64,000 nt of DNA from the NCBI RefSeq assembly GCF_052180215.1, contig NZ_CP197471.1:1150001-1214000 (forward strand). The letters run 5' to 3'. The notes under the pieces were generated by a model. That model was not told where the DNA came from, ran no database searches, and saw only the letters and a list, made by a program, of their open reading frames with translations. The translations under genes and the position numbers were made by a program. This stretch comes from Pseudoneobacillus sp052180215. Its GTDB lineage: Bacteria > Bacillota > Bacilli > Bacillales > Cytobacillaceae. Of the stretch, positions 17,870 through 27,097 are shown piece by piece. Within the stretch, counting starts at the first letter, position 1; every line of letters begins with the position of its first letter.

Positions 17870-18766
17870 ATGAAGTTAGTTACAGCAGTGGGTGAAGAAA
17901 GTCCATTTGTTGGAATGATAACAAATGATGAGCAGCATATTATTCCTTTAAAAAGAGTCGAAGAAAGTGTTTTTGGAAGCTCGATCATACCTGATAGTCT
18001 GCTTGAATGTATAAAGCTGGGTTCGGATTTTATTGATAGGATTCAAAATCAATCAAGTGTATTTCACTCTCGAACCGATCTGCATATCCCTATTAATCAA
18101 GTAAGAATGCTTGCCCCCATACATAAACCTGAAAAGAATATTATTTGTGTCGGTAAAAATTATGTAGAGCATGCTATAGAAATGGGTAGTGCAGAGGATA
18201 TCCCGGAACATATGATGGTTTTTACGAAAGCACCAACTACTGTGGTAGGTCCAAGTCATGATGTACTTTCTCATTCAGATATAACAAATGAATTAGATTA
18301 TGAAGGAGAGCTAGCAATCATTATTGGGAAGAAGGGAAAGGGGATATCAAGAGAAGAAGCGCTTGATTATGTTTTTGGTTATTCGATTATCAATGACATC
18401 ACAGCTCGTGATTTACAATCGAAGCATAAACAATTCTTTATTGGAAAGAGTCTAGACACTTCTTGTCCAATGGGACCTTGGATTGTACATAAATCTGTGG
18501 TTGATAACCCAAACCACTTAAATATTCAAACAAAGGTAAACGGTGAATTAAGACAAGATTCAAATACAAAACATTTTATATTTGATATAGAAGAAATCAT
18601 ATCCGTTCTTTCAAAAGGGATGACTCTAGAACCAGGGGACATTATTGCTACTGGTACACCTGCTGGAGTTGGAAAAGGCTATAAGCCACCTAAGTTTTTA
18701 AAACATGGTGATGTTGTAACCATTGAAGTTGAAACGATTGGAATACTAGAAAATAAAATATACTAG
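17870..18766 (+). CDS. yisK: Fumarylacetoacetate hydrolase family protein YisK
   Basis: A 298-residue FAH-superfamily protein matching B. subtilis YisK in length and position (followed by yisL). The N-terminal small domain covers about residues 1-80; the catalytic fold begins near PEKNIICVGKNYVEHA. Metal-binding acidic residues lie in NELDYEGELAIIIG, and substrate-loop residues in GYSIINDITARDLQ. The ending EPGDIIATGTPAGVG is conserved. In B. subtilis YisK acts as an oxaloacetate decarboxylase and is linked to the Mbl cytoskeleton. The ATG at 17870 has AAGGGGTGG before it; the frame opens earlier but inside the terminator. Confidence 0.93.
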   Translation: MKLVTAVGEESPFVGMITNDEQHIIPLKRVEESVFGSSIIPDSLLECIKLGSDFIDRIQNQSSVFHSRTDLHIPINQVRMLAPIHKPEKNIICVGKNYVEHAIEMGSAEDIPEHMMVFTKAPTTVVGPSHDVLSHSDITNELDYEGELAIIIGKKGKGISREEALDYVFGYSIINDITARDLQSKHKQFFIGKSLDTSCPMGPWIVHKSVVDNPNHLNIQTKVNGELRQDSNTKHFIFDIEEIISVLSKGMTLEPGDIIATGTPAGVGKGYKPPKFLKHGDVVTIEVETIGILENKIY

Positions 18767-18855
18767 TTATTTTGATAACATTGGTATATAAAACTTTTTT
18801 ATCTTCCTTAAAGTGTGATAAGATACGGAGGAACAATACATAAGGAGGCACTTAA

Positions 18856-19215
18856 ATGACGCACGCCCATATAACGTCTTGGTTTTTAGCTCTTATCCTC
18901 TTTTTCATTGCTATCTCCCTTCATAAGTCAGGGAAGGCAAAGGGCTTTAAAATCATGCAAATGGTTTTACGAGTAGTTTATTTATTGATTCTAGCAACTG
19001 GTTTAATTCTTTTATTTGGTTATGGTATGTTAAGTACCGATTTAAGTCTACAGTATATTTTAAAAGCAGCTATCGGAATTTGGATTATTGGTCTTTTTGA
19101 AATGATCCTTTCAAAGCTATCAAAGAACCAGCCAACTAAAGTACTATGGATCCAATTTATCATTGCCTTCCTATTAGCTCTTTATTTAGGGTTTAAACTT
19201 CCGCTAGGATTTTAA
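18856..19215 (+). CDS. yisL: YisL family membrane protein (DUF1516)
   Basis: A 119-residue membrane protein with four hydrophobic segments, starting MTHAHITSWFLALILFFIA. The spacing of the helices and the motif MVLRVVYLLILATGL fit the YisL/DUF1516 family. Its function is unknown. It lies 89 bases after yisK, as in B. subtilis, with AAGGAGG before the ATG and a terminator after the stop. Confidence 0.92.
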   Translation: MTHAHITSWFLALILFFIAISLHKSGKAKGFKIMQMVLRVVYLLILATGLILLFGYGMLSTDLSLQYILKAAIGIWIIGLFEMILSKLSKNQPTKVLWIQFIIAFLLALYLGFKLPLGF

Positions 19216-19256
19216 GAATTGGACATATAAATCAATAAAAATAGACATTTTTCAAC

Positions 19257-19284
19257 AAAAGCTGTCAAAATGACAGCTTTTTTA
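19257..19284 (+). terminator. Terminator after yisL
   Basis: Hairpin AAAAGCTGTCA/TGACAGCTTTT with a 2-base-spaced loop and a T run. Confidence 0.85.
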
Positions 19285-19344
19285 TTTTTTTTGATAGGAT
19301 TAGAACGAAAATTGTGATATTTTTAATGTAAGAACTTCTAAAAA

Positions 19345-22266
19345 ATGGTGATAAATGTGGCCAAATCCGTATCCTGTCTTTATCAAAATGACGAACAATT
19401 AATTGAATACATAGAAAAAAATGAACTTAGACACAGTTCGAACGTACTTGTTCAAGTATTTTCTGGTTCTCCTGAAAAGCAAAGAATATCGGAGGTTCAA
19501 AATAACCTTAAACGATATCTACCCAATGCTACTGTTATTGGGTGTACAACAGCAGGTGAAATCTTTGAAGGAGAAGTACATGACTTTCAAATTGTTCTCT
19601 CTTTTACCACTTTTGAACAAGTAGAATTGCAATCTGTTCTTCTTCATTTAGATTTATTTGAAGATAATAGTTATCTTATGGGGAAAAGTATCACGACCAG
19701 AATAACTTCGCCGGAGACAAAGGCAATTATCTTGTTCCCAACTAGTTTTGATGTAAACGTTCAAGAGCTATTGCAAGGCTTACACGAAGAGTGTCCAAAT
19801 GTCGTTCTAGCTGGCGGGATAGCAGGAGATAATGGTGAATTTGAAGAAGCGTTTGTCTTTACTGGGGATGAAATGACATCTAAAGGGATTGTTGCTGTTT
19901 CATTACAAGGGAAAGATCTAGTTATTGAGAACTTTACTAATTTTGAATGGCAAGAAATTGGTCAAAGCTTTCAAGTGACAAAGTCAAAAGGCACGACCAT
20001 CTTAGAAATAGATAATAAAAGACCTATCCATATCTTAAGAAAGTTTTTAGGTGATACCTTCATTGATGGGTTACCACAATCAGGCGTCGAGTTTCCGTTT
20101 ATTCTTGAAGATAATGGGTCGAGAGTTTCTGTTTTTATTACAAAGCTACATAAAAATGGGGCTATTGATGTTAATCGTAAAGTCGTTGAAGGTAAAAAAC
20201 TTACTTTTGCTTATGCCAATATGGGTGAAATTATAAATAACTCTTTAACCCAGTTGAAACGATTAGCGAAAAAAACACCCGAAACTATTTTTGTTTATAA
20301 CTGTATGGCGCGTAAAAGGTTTATGAGCCATTTTACTGGTGAAGAAATGAAAATGTTAAACACAATTTCACCTATAAGCGGATTTTTTTCGTATGGTGAA
20401 ATATTCTATAAAAAAGGTTTAACACCGCAAATCATTGGTCATTCATTAAGTTATTTAGCTATTTCAGAAACTGGTGTTTCAAAAGAGATGAATATCAATC
20501 ATTTTGAATATACCTATCCAGTTCAATTGCAGACCATGATTACCTTAACGCATTTAATGCAAGAATCACAAAATGAAATTCGGAATTTAAATGATAATAT
20601 CTTAACTTCTGAACAATATTACAGATCATTATTTGATAACAATACTGATTTTGTGTATTCAACGGATTTAAATGGTCGTTTTACAAGTGTTAATTTAGCT
20701 TTTGAGAATACCTTTGGATACAGTAGGGATGAAATTTTAGGAAAGCCTGCTTTAAGATATATTAATGAAGATGATATCTTGAGGGTCAAGAGTCACTTTA
20801 CACGAACCTTAAAGGGGAAAGAGCAACATTATAACCTGGAAATTCCGTCAAAGGATGGGAATATACAGCTTTTTCAAATGAAGAATATACCAATTACTAT
20901 TAATGACGAAGTGGTGGGTATTTACGGAATAGGTAGAAACATTACAGAACAAAAGAAAATAGAAGAGAGAATCTTCCAATTAGCCTATTTTGATCAGGAT
21001 ACAGGTCTGCCAAACCGCTTAAAATTAACAGAAATTCTAGAGGAAATGCTTTATAGAGCTAAAAAGAAAAAACGAATGCTAGCGGTTTTATCTTTGGATT
21101 TAGATAGATTTAAAATTATTAATGATAGTTTAGGTCATTATGCAGGAGATTCCATATTAAGAGATATTGTCGACCGACTTAAATCTTCTTTACCGAGTGG
21201 CAGCTATCTAGGCAGATTTGGCGGAGACAAATTTACATTAATTCTAACTAAAGAAATTCAAATGGAATCCGTTATGAAAATGGTTGAGACCGTCCAAGCA
21301 GAAATTTCAAAACCTATTTTTTATTTAAATCAAGAATTCTTTATTTCTGCTAGCATTGGAGTCAGCTTATTTCCCAATGATGGGCTTGATGAGCATGCTT
21401 TATTAAAAAATGCAGATATCGCCATGAATCGTTCGAAAAATCAAGGTGGAAATAGATTTACTTTCTTTTCGACAGAAATGAATGAACAGGCTATGAACCG
21501 ACTAGAATTGGAAAGTTATTTACGAAAAGCTCTTGTGAAAAATGAATTTTTCCTTTGTTATCAACCTTTAGTAGATTTAGATTCTGGTAGATTATATGGT
21601 AGCGAGGCTTTAATTAGATGGAATCATCCTAAGCTGGGATTAGTCTCACCAGCTGATTTTATACCTTTGGCAGAAGAAACAGGGTTAATTCAGGAAATTG
21701 GCAGCTGGGTACTTTATACTGCATGTAAGCAAAATAAAAAGTGGCAAGAAAAAGGCTTGAAGGACTTATCTGTATCTGTCAATGTTTCAGCAGAACAATT
21801 TCAAAAACCGGACTTTTTATATGATGTAAAAAATGCTTTAGCTGAATCAGGACTAGAACCGAAATGTCTAACATTAGAGCTTACTGAAAGTATCATGTTA
21901 AGAAATATTGAAAATAGTATCAATACCATGAAGGCTTTACAAGAAATAGGTGTAAAGGTTTCAATTGATGATTTTGGTACTGGCTATTCCTCTTTAAGTT
22001 ATCTGCGGAATTTGCCGATTAATAAGCTGAAGATAGACCGTTCATTTATCCATAACCTTCGCAATGAATCATCTGATATTGCGATTGTGAAAGCGATTAT
22101 TACGATGGGATATGGTTTAGATATTGAAGTAGTTGCTGAAGGAGTAGAAACAAAAGAGCAGATTCAATTATTAAAAGATATGAAATGTCATTATGCACAA
22201 GGTTTTTACATCCATAAACCGCTGCGTGTTGAACAGTTTGAACAAGGTTTTTACAATCAAAAATAA
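19345..22266 (+). CDS. FIST-PAS-GGDEF-EAL c-di-GMP signalling protein
   Basis: A 973-residue soluble sensor. Order: FIST N domain (about 30-225), FIST C (about 230-400), PAS (about 425-545, SLFDNNTDFVYSTDLNGRF), GGDEF (about 548-705) and EAL (about 720-965). The GGDEF signature reads GGDKF at residues 626-630 and the inhibitory RxxD site is absent, so cyclase activity is doubtful. The EAL domain looks complete: SEALIRWNHP near 753, IDDFGTGYSSLSYLRNLP, and VAEGVET. A phosphodiesterase is therefore likelier than a cyclase. FIST domains are thought to sense small ligands such as amino acids. The ribosome site is weak. Its closeness to a c-di-GMP-controlled pilus operon is notable. Confidence 0.93.
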   Translation: MVINVAKSVSCLYQNDEQLIEYIEKNELRHSSNVLVQVFSGSPEKQRISEVQNNLKRYLPNATVIGCTTAGEIFEGEVHDFQIVLSFTTFEQVELQSVLLHLDLFEDNSYLMGKSITTRITSPETKAIILFPTSFDVNVQELLQGLHEECPNVVLAGGIAGDNGEFEEAFVFTGDEMTSKGIVAVSLQGKDLVIENFTNFEWQEIGQSFQVTKSKGTTILEIDNKRPIHILRKFLGDTFIDGLPQSGVEFPFILEDNGSRVSVFITKLHKNGAIDVNRKVVEGKKLTFAYANMGEIINNSLTQLKRLAKKTPETIFVYNCMARKRFMSHFTGEEMKMLNTISPISGFFSYGEIFYKKGLTPQIIGHSLSYLAISETGVSKEMNINHFEYTYPVQLQTMITLTHLMQESQNEIRNLNDNILTSEQYYRSLFDNNTDFVYSTDLNGRFTSVNLAFENTFGYSRDEILGKPALRYINEDDILRVKSHFTRTLKGKEQHYNLEIPSKDGNIQLFQMKNIPITINDEVVGIYGIGRNITEQKKIEERIFQLAYFDQDTGLPNRLKLTEILEEMLYRAKKKKRMLAVLSLDLDRFKIINDSLGHYAGDSILRDIVDRLKSSLPSGSYLGRFGGDKFTLILTKEIQMESVMKMVETVQAEISKPIFYLNQEFFISASIGVSLFPNDGLDEHALLKNADIAMNRSKNQGGNRFTFFSTEMNEQAMNRLELESYLRKALVKNEFFLCYQPLVDLDSGRLYGSEALIRWNHPKLGLVSPADFIPLAEETGLIQEIGSWVLYTACKQNKKWQEKGLKDLSVSVNVSAEQFQKPDFLYDVKNALAESGLEPKCLTLELTESIMLRNIENSINTMKALQEIGVKVSIDDFGTGYSSLSYLRNLPINKLKIDRSFIHNLRNESSDIAIVKAIITMGYGLDIEVVAEGVETKEQIQLLKDMKCHYAQGFYIHKPLRVEQFEQGFYNQK

Positions 22267-22270
22267 TTAG

Positions 22271-22304
22271 AAAACCCGAAGTTCTAGAAGAACTTCGGGT
22301 TTTT
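22271..22304. terminator. Terminator after the GGDEF-EAL gene
   Basis: A stem of about 15 bp (AAAACCCGAAGTTCT with its complement) and a T tract directly after the stop codon. The opposite A run could serve the convergent 22355-22918 gene. Confidence 0.85.
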
Positions 22305-22356
22305 AACTTTTGGGACTTAGAAAATTGTCCAGATCCAAGGCGCTTGCCCTTTTCTC
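22305..22356. repeat. Internally deleted copy of the 170-bp hairpin repeat
   Basis: Starts AACTTTTGGGACTTAGAAAA, almost identical to the start of the copy at 36162, and ends with CCAAGGCGCTTGCCCTTTTC, matching that copy's end. The central hairpin section is missing, leaving only the joined ends. Confidence 0.75.
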
Positions 22357-22918
22357 ATGAAATTAGTTTCTCTATCACTACTCTTTTTCCGCTGTTTAAA
22401 GTGAATTCAAAGCGGTCACTCGTTTTTTCTAAGTAGCAAAAATGATGTTGTACATTACAGATTTGTTCTTGATTGTCAAAGACCATAAAATTAACTCCAT
22501 TTTTTCCTCTCTCATTTTCTAAAAAACTTAGATGATTATAACAGTAAATGCAATCATATATCGAAAAATGAAGTGAATTTAGTGTAGTAACGAATTGAAA
22601 AAAAGCATCGTCATTTATATCTTCTAGGATCTTTTCTAATGAATAAACCAAATGTTTTCGAATTCGAATAAGATCTTGGTCTTCTAAGAAAAGAGTCTCA
22701 TTAGGTAAACACACTTTTCCTTCTTCAAATAATATCCCTTTTCTCCAGCGATTTAATCGAAATAATTCAATCTCTTGATGAAGGTATTCTTCAAGTAAGG
22801 AGGCTTCTTCTGTTTCGCTATCGAAGAATACCCATTGATTATTAATATACTCAATGGAACCTTCCGTAAAGGCTCTAATTTGATATTCTAAAAGTTTACT
22901 GCGTTGTGTTTGACTCAT
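22355..22918 (-). CDS. yisN: DUF2777 family protein, YisN-like
   Basis: A 187-residue soluble protein of unknown function starting MSQTQRSKLLEYQIRAF, followed by EGSIEYINNQWVFFDSETEE, which I associate with the DUF2777/YisN family. The middle is rich in Leu, Glu and Asp, and there is a Cys cluster near YDCIYCYNH. Divergent position next to asnO matches B. subtilis yisN, which supports the assignment. GGAGG lies 7 bases before the ATG. No membrane segment or signal peptide. Confidence 0.75.
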   Translation of the reverse strand: MSQTQRSKLLEYQIRAFTEGSIEYINNQWVFFDSETEEASLLEEYLHQEIELFRLNRWRKGILFEEGKVCLPNETLFLEDQDLIRIRKHLVYSLEKILEDINDDAFFQFVTTLNSLHFSIYDCIYCYNHLSFLENERGKNGVNFMVFDNQEQICNVQHHFCYLEKTSDRFEFTLNSGKRVVIEKLIS

Positions 22919-23081
22919 CTGTTAACCTCCGTGATTGTAGCTTTCACCTTCCTTTGTAGACAGAATCCATGAATTTTAAACGATATCCCTCCGAAATTAG
23001 GACAATTAACTAATTTAAATAAAGTGCATATGATAGAACATTCACAAGGTGGGCCTAAAAGTGGAAAGGAAGGATGATAAT

Positions 23082-24929
23082 ATGTGTGGTATTACCGGTT
23101 GGGTAGATTTCAAAAAAAATATAGGTTTAGAGACAGATTCACTTCATAAAATGACAGAGACGTTAGCGAAGCGGGGACCAGATGATACCAATATTTGGAC
23201 TGCTACTCATGTAGGATTCGGGCATAAACGGTTAGTTGTGGTGGACCCTATAGGCGGAAGACAGCCGATGAAAAAGGAGAAAAATGGTAATGAATATACG
23301 ATTTGCTACAACGGTGAATTATATAATACAGAGGATATTCGAAAAGAACTCCTATATAAAGGATATTCCTTTAAAGGTCATTCTGACACAGAAGTTCTAT
23401 TAACTGCCTATATAGAATGGGCTGAGAATTGTGTTGATCATTTAAATGGCATATATGCGTTTGCGGTATGGGATGAAAGGAAAGAACAACTATTTATTGG
23501 AAGAGATCGACTAGGAGTCAAACCACTTTTTTATAAAGAATTGAACAGTGGAATCCTATTTGGTTCTGAATTAAAAACGATTCTTGCACATCCTGAGGTA
23601 AAAGCTGAGGTTGATCGTGATGGTTTGGCAGAAATATTCGGTCTTGGACCATCTCGTACGCCAGGTCACGGAGTCTTTAAAAATATAAACGAACTACGTC
23701 CTGGTCATACATTAACTTTTAATAAAGATGGGTTGAAAATCTGGAAATATTGGAGTGTGAATAGTGAAGAGCATAAGGACAGCTTTTCAGAAACTGTTGA
23801 AAAAGTACGTTTTTTAGTAAATGATGCAGTAACAAGACAACTAGTTTCAGATGTACCTTTATGCACTTTTTTATCTGGTGGAGTGGATTCAAGTGCAATC
23901 ACTGCAATAGCTGCAAAAGCCTTCAAGAAGGAAGGAAAGGGTCAGCTTCATACGTATTCTATTGATTACGAAGGAAATAATGACTATTTTAAATCAAATG
24001 AATTCCAACCTGATTCAGATTCAAAATATATACAATTGATGTCAGATACTTTTACCACCAAACACCATAATGCTATTATCACTCAAGAACAATTAGTCGA
24101 ATATTTAATCGAAGCGGTTCATGTTCGGGATTTACCAGGCATGGCCGATATAGATTCATCCCTTTTGTGGTTTTGTCGTGAAATCAAAAAAGATTTTGTG
24201 GTAAGTTTATCGGGTGAATGTGCGGATGAAATTTTTGGTGGATATCCATGGTTCCATCGTGAAGATGATTTTAATAGGGAAGGTTTTCCATGGATGAGAT
24301 CAACAGCTGCAAGACAAATGCTCTTAAGAGAAGATTGGCATAAAAAATTAAAAATAAATGATTATGTGATGCAAAGGTATATGGAATCTGTGGCTGAAAC
24401 ACCAAGATTAGAAGGTGAAAGTCCATTAGAACAGAAGAGGAGAGAACTTTTCTATTTAAATCAGCAATGGTTTATGACAACATTATTAGAACGTAAAGAT
24501 CGAATGAGTATGGGAGCAAGTCTAGAAGTTCGAGTCCCTTTTGCAGATCATCGCCTTGTGGAATATGTTTGGAATATTCCTTGGGAGTATAAAATGCATG
24601 GTAATCAAGAAAAAGGAATTCTTCGTAAAGCTCTGGAAGGTATATTACCGAATGAAGTTTTATATCGGAAGAAAAGCCCTTATCCTAAAACACATAATCC
24701 TAAATACACAGAAGCTGTCACTTCGTGGTTAAAGGAAATACTTCAGGATAAAAATTCAGCATTATATGAGTTTTTGAATAAAGAACAATTAAATGAATTA
24801 GTAGAAACCGGTGGAAACTCTTATAAAGAGCCCTGGTTTGGTCAATTGATGTCAGGTCCACAGCTATTAGCTCACTTGGCGCAAATTCATGTCTGGTTTA
24901 ACGATTATCAAATTCAAGTGGTGGACTAA
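23082..24929 (+). CDS. asnO: Asparagine synthetase (glutamine-hydrolysing) AsnO
   Basis: Makes asparagine from aspartate, ATP and glutamine. The mature protein starts at MCGITGW, placing the nucleophile Cys at position 2; the frame opens at 23049, but AAGGAAGGAT precedes the ATG at 23082 and gives 615 residues, like B. subtilis AsnO (614). The glutaminase domain covers about residues 2-215 (RGPDDTN, YNGELYN, SDTEVLL); the synthetase domain starts near residue 240 with the PP-loop FLSGGVDSSA. In B. subtilis asnO is the sporulation-associated paralogue of three. A bidirectional terminator follows. Confidence 0.94.
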   Translation: MCGITGWVDFKKNIGLETDSLHKMTETLAKRGPDDTNIWTATHVGFGHKRLVVVDPIGGRQPMKKEKNGNEYTICYNGELYNTEDIRKELLYKGYSFKGHSDTEVLLTAYIEWAENCVDHLNGIYAFAVWDERKEQLFIGRDRLGVKPLFYKELNSGILFGSELKTILAHPEVKAEVDRDGLAEIFGLGPSRTPGHGVFKNINELRPGHTLTFNKDGLKIWKYWSVNSEEHKDSFSETVEKVRFLVNDAVTRQLVSDVPLCTFLSGGVDSSAITAIAAKAFKKEGKGQLHTYSIDYEGNNDYFKSNEFQPDSDSKYIQLMSDTFTTKHHNAIITQEQLVEYLIEAVHVRDLPGMADIDSSLLWFCREIKKDFVVSLSGECADEIFGGYPWFHREDDFNREGFPWMRSTAARQMLLREDWHKKLKINDYVMQRYMESVAETPRLEGESPLEQKRRELFYLNQQWFMTTLLERKDRMSMGASLEVRVPFADHRLVEYVWNIPWEYKMHGNQEKGILRKALEGILPNEVLYRKKSPYPKTHNPKYTEAVTSWLKEILQDKNSALYEFLNKEQLNELVETGGNSYKEPWFGQLMSGPQLLAHLAQIHVWFNDYQIQVVD

Positions 24930-24948
24930 TAAAATCGTTTATCAACAA

Positions 24949-24987
24949 ACGAAAAGCCTCTTTCCTTTCAGGAAAGAGGCTTTTCGT
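24949..24987. terminator. Bidirectional terminator between asnO and neopullulanase
   Basis: An 18-bp perfect inverted repeat (ACGAAAAGCCTCTTTCCT and complement) between convergent genes. Confidence 0.9.
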
Positions 24988-24998
24988 AAATATCTAAC

Positions 24999-26756
24999 TT
25001 AAAATTCAAGAATGGTGAAACCAAATCCATCTAATGTTACGGTTAAGTCATTTGCTTCTGCTGCAAACTCCTCATTATTCCAAACGTTAAGAATTTTTTT
25101 GCCTTTAAGATTAAAAGGTAAAACATATTCAGTAACTTGGTCTGTTGAATTAACAACCACAATAAATGTTTTAGAACCATTTGATTTCGTGTAAGCAATA
25201 CATTTGTCGTGATAGTCTGAAGGGATAAAGGTAAGTTCACCTTCATTCGCAAGCAGTGGATTGTCTTTTCGTAATTTTATTAGTTTATGGACATGGTTAA
25301 ATAGGTCCCGATTTTGCTTAGAAACATCCCATTCCATACACTTTCTGCATCCAGGATCTTGCTCACCAGTTAACCCAATTTCATCACCATAGTAAATACA
25401 TGGTGTGCCGATAAAAGTTAGCATGATGGAATAAATGAGTTTTACTTTACGTAGATCATCTTTACATTCCGTTAGAATTCTTGGTGTATCATGGCTGCCA
25501 ACTAGATTAAAAGCAACTTCATTTACATTTTTAGGATACATATGAAGAACCGTGTTCATATTTTCTACAAATTCTTTTGGCGTAATCGTTTCTTTTGCAA
25601 AAAGGTTAAGAATATTCGTGGTAAAAGGATAGTTCATGACAGCGTCAAATTGATCGCCTCTTAACCATGGCATAGAGTCATGCCATATTTCTCCTAGAAT
25701 ATATAAATCAGGTTTGATTTTCTTTACTTCTTGACGGAATTCACGCCAGAAGGCATGGTCCACTTCATTTGCTACATCAAGACGCCAGCCATCGATATCG
25801 AATTCTCTGACCCAATATCGACCAACTTCTAATAAATACTCTTTTACTTCAGGGTTTTCAGTGTTTAACTTAGGCATAAAAGGAGTGAAAGCAAAGGTAT
25901 CATAATTGGGTCTTGGTTCTGTTACAAGCGGAAATTCCTTAACATGAAACCAATCTTTATAGCGTGAGTTTTCACCGTTCTCTAATACATCTTGGAATTG
26001 TGGGAAATAGAATCCACTATGATTAAATACCGCATCAAGCATAATCTTTATGCCTTTTTCATGACACACTTTTACCATTCGTTTAAATGTTTCATTATCA
26101 CCGAATTGCGGGTCAATTTCCAAATAATCAATCGTGTCATATTTATGATTCGAATGAGCTTTAAAGATAGGAGTAAAGTATATTCCTGTTATTCCAAGTT
26201 CAGACAAATAATCAATGTTTTTGATAACTCCTTCTAAGTCCCCGCCAAAGAAATTGGTTGGTGTTGGTTCTGCACTTCCCCATGGTAAGGTGCCTGGAGG
26301 ATTCCATTTTTCATCTCCATTTGCAAACCTTTCAGGAAAGATTTGATACCATACAGTATCTTTAATTTCCTTTGGAGCTCTAAACACGTCAATATTATTT
26401 AAATACGGGAAACAAAAGTAATAGCCAGTATCCTTAGGTGCTTCTTCAAAAAAACCTTTTTCAGTATATATAAGAGATTCTTTACTGTCTGAAAGGTGAA
26501 AACCATATCGTTCGCGATTGTATTCTGGTTGAATAGCCGCAAACCAATAATCAAACATTTGGTCACTACCACTTATGATCATAGGAACATTTTTCGTTAC
26601 CCATCCATTTTCTGTATGTTCATAAGGATCACCGTAAATAAGAACAGCAGAGGTAATGTCTCCTTTTTTGGTACGCAAACGGATATGTAGAGTATTTTCG
26701 TCATAAGCGTAAGCAAAATTATCTTTTGGTCTGTGGTAAATGGATTCTTTAAACAA
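24999..26756 (-). CDS. Neopullulanase/cyclomaltodextrinase (GH13_20)
   Basis: An intracellular glycoside hydrolase of 585 residues that cleaves maltodextrins, cyclodextrins or pullulan to small maltosides. The N-terminal beta domain (residues 1-125) is the type that makes dimers in this subfamily, then the GH13 barrel: DAVFNH near 245, catalytic Asp in DGWRLDVANE near 325, acid Glu in LGEIWHD near 356, and LVGSHDTPR near 422. There is no signal peptide. It is divergently transcribed from the maltodextrin importer and shares its operator region, so it likely degrades imported sugar. Confidence 0.92.
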   Translation of the reverse strand: MFKESIYHRPKDNFAYAYDENTLHIRLRTKKGDITSAVLIYGDPYEHTENGWVTKNVPMIISGSDQMFDYWFAAIQPEYNRERYGFHLSDSKESLIYTEKGFFEEAPKDTGYYFCFPYLNNIDVFRAPKEIKDTVWYQIFPERFANGDEKWNPPGTLPWGSAEPTPTNFFGGDLEGVIKNIDYLSELGITGIYFTPIFKAHSNHKYDTIDYLEIDPQFGDNETFKRMVKVCHEKGIKIMLDAVFNHSGFYFPQFQDVLENGENSRYKDWFHVKEFPLVTEPRPNYDTFAFTPFMPKLNTENPEVKEYLLEVGRYWVREFDIDGWRLDVANEVDHAFWREFRQEVKKIKPDLYILGEIWHDSMPWLRGDQFDAVMNYPFTTNILNLFAKETITPKEFVENMNTVLHMYPKNVNEVAFNLVGSHDTPRILTECKDDLRKVKLIYSIMLTFIGTPCIYYGDEIGLTGEQDPGCRKCMEWDVSKQNRDLFNHVHKLIKLRKDNPLLANEGELTFIPSDYHDKCIAYTKSNGSKTFIVVVNSTDQVTEYVLPFNLKGKKILNVWNNEEFAAEANDLTVTLDGFGFTILEF

Positions 26757-26857
26757 AGTTGGTCACTCTCCTAAAAATGTCGATATGATGAACATGCCAC
26801 AAAACAGCTAAAAAATATTAAAAAACTATATAGAACATTATTTGTCTATCTGTTATG

Positions 26858-26885
26858 ATTATAACATCAGTGAAATCGTTTGCAC
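26858..26885 (-). promoter_or_regulatory. Divergent promoter element and operator for the neopullulanase gene
   Basis: On the minus strand a perfect TATAAT (26858-26863) lies about 100 bases before the gene. Its -35 region is poor and overlaps the operator GAAATCGTTTGCAC (26872-26885), which resembles a CcpA cre site (TGAAATCGTTTGCA, one mismatch to TGWAANCGNTNWCA). Repression through this site would hit both directions. Confidence 0.5.
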
Positions 26886-26902
26886 AGTGAAAAAAATATG
26901 AA

Positions 26903-26931
26903 TTGACATCTATCCATTCTCGGTTTAGACT
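26903..26931 (+). promoter_or_regulatory. SigA-type promoter of the maltodextrin importer operon
   Basis: TTGACA (26903-26908), 17 bases, TAGACT (26926-26931). This places the transcript start near 26938 and leaves a leader of about 160 bases that contains three more operator-like sites. Confidence 0.7.
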
Positions 26932-26946
26932 TAACTTATTCACAAA

Positions 26947-27042
26947 GAAACCGTTTGCATAAATAGTTGCGAGAATGGAAAAATACTATTTCAATATTAC
27001 ATTTTTAGGCAAACGTTTTCGCAGTGAAAGAAATCGATTTCG
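26947..27042. promoter_or_regulatory. Cluster of three LacI/CcpA-type operators
   Basis: GAAACCGTTTGCAT (26947-26960), GCAAACGTTTTCGC (27009-27022) and GAAATCGATTTC (27030-27041) are near-palindromes with a central CG, the form bound by LacI-family repressors including CcpA and MalR/MdxR. All lie downstream of the predicted start of transcription, suiting repression. Which site belongs to which regulator cannot be told from sequence. Confidence 0.65.
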
Positions 27043-27097
27043 ATGCACAACCGTGCATGAAATAAAAACATTTTCATCTAAAAGGTGGGGAAATTCA

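Noticed and set aside
26975..27097. 41-residue extension of the maltodextrin-binding protein
   Set aside because: It runs through the operator cluster, and the lipoprotein signal starts at the ATG at 27098 with a good ribosome site.
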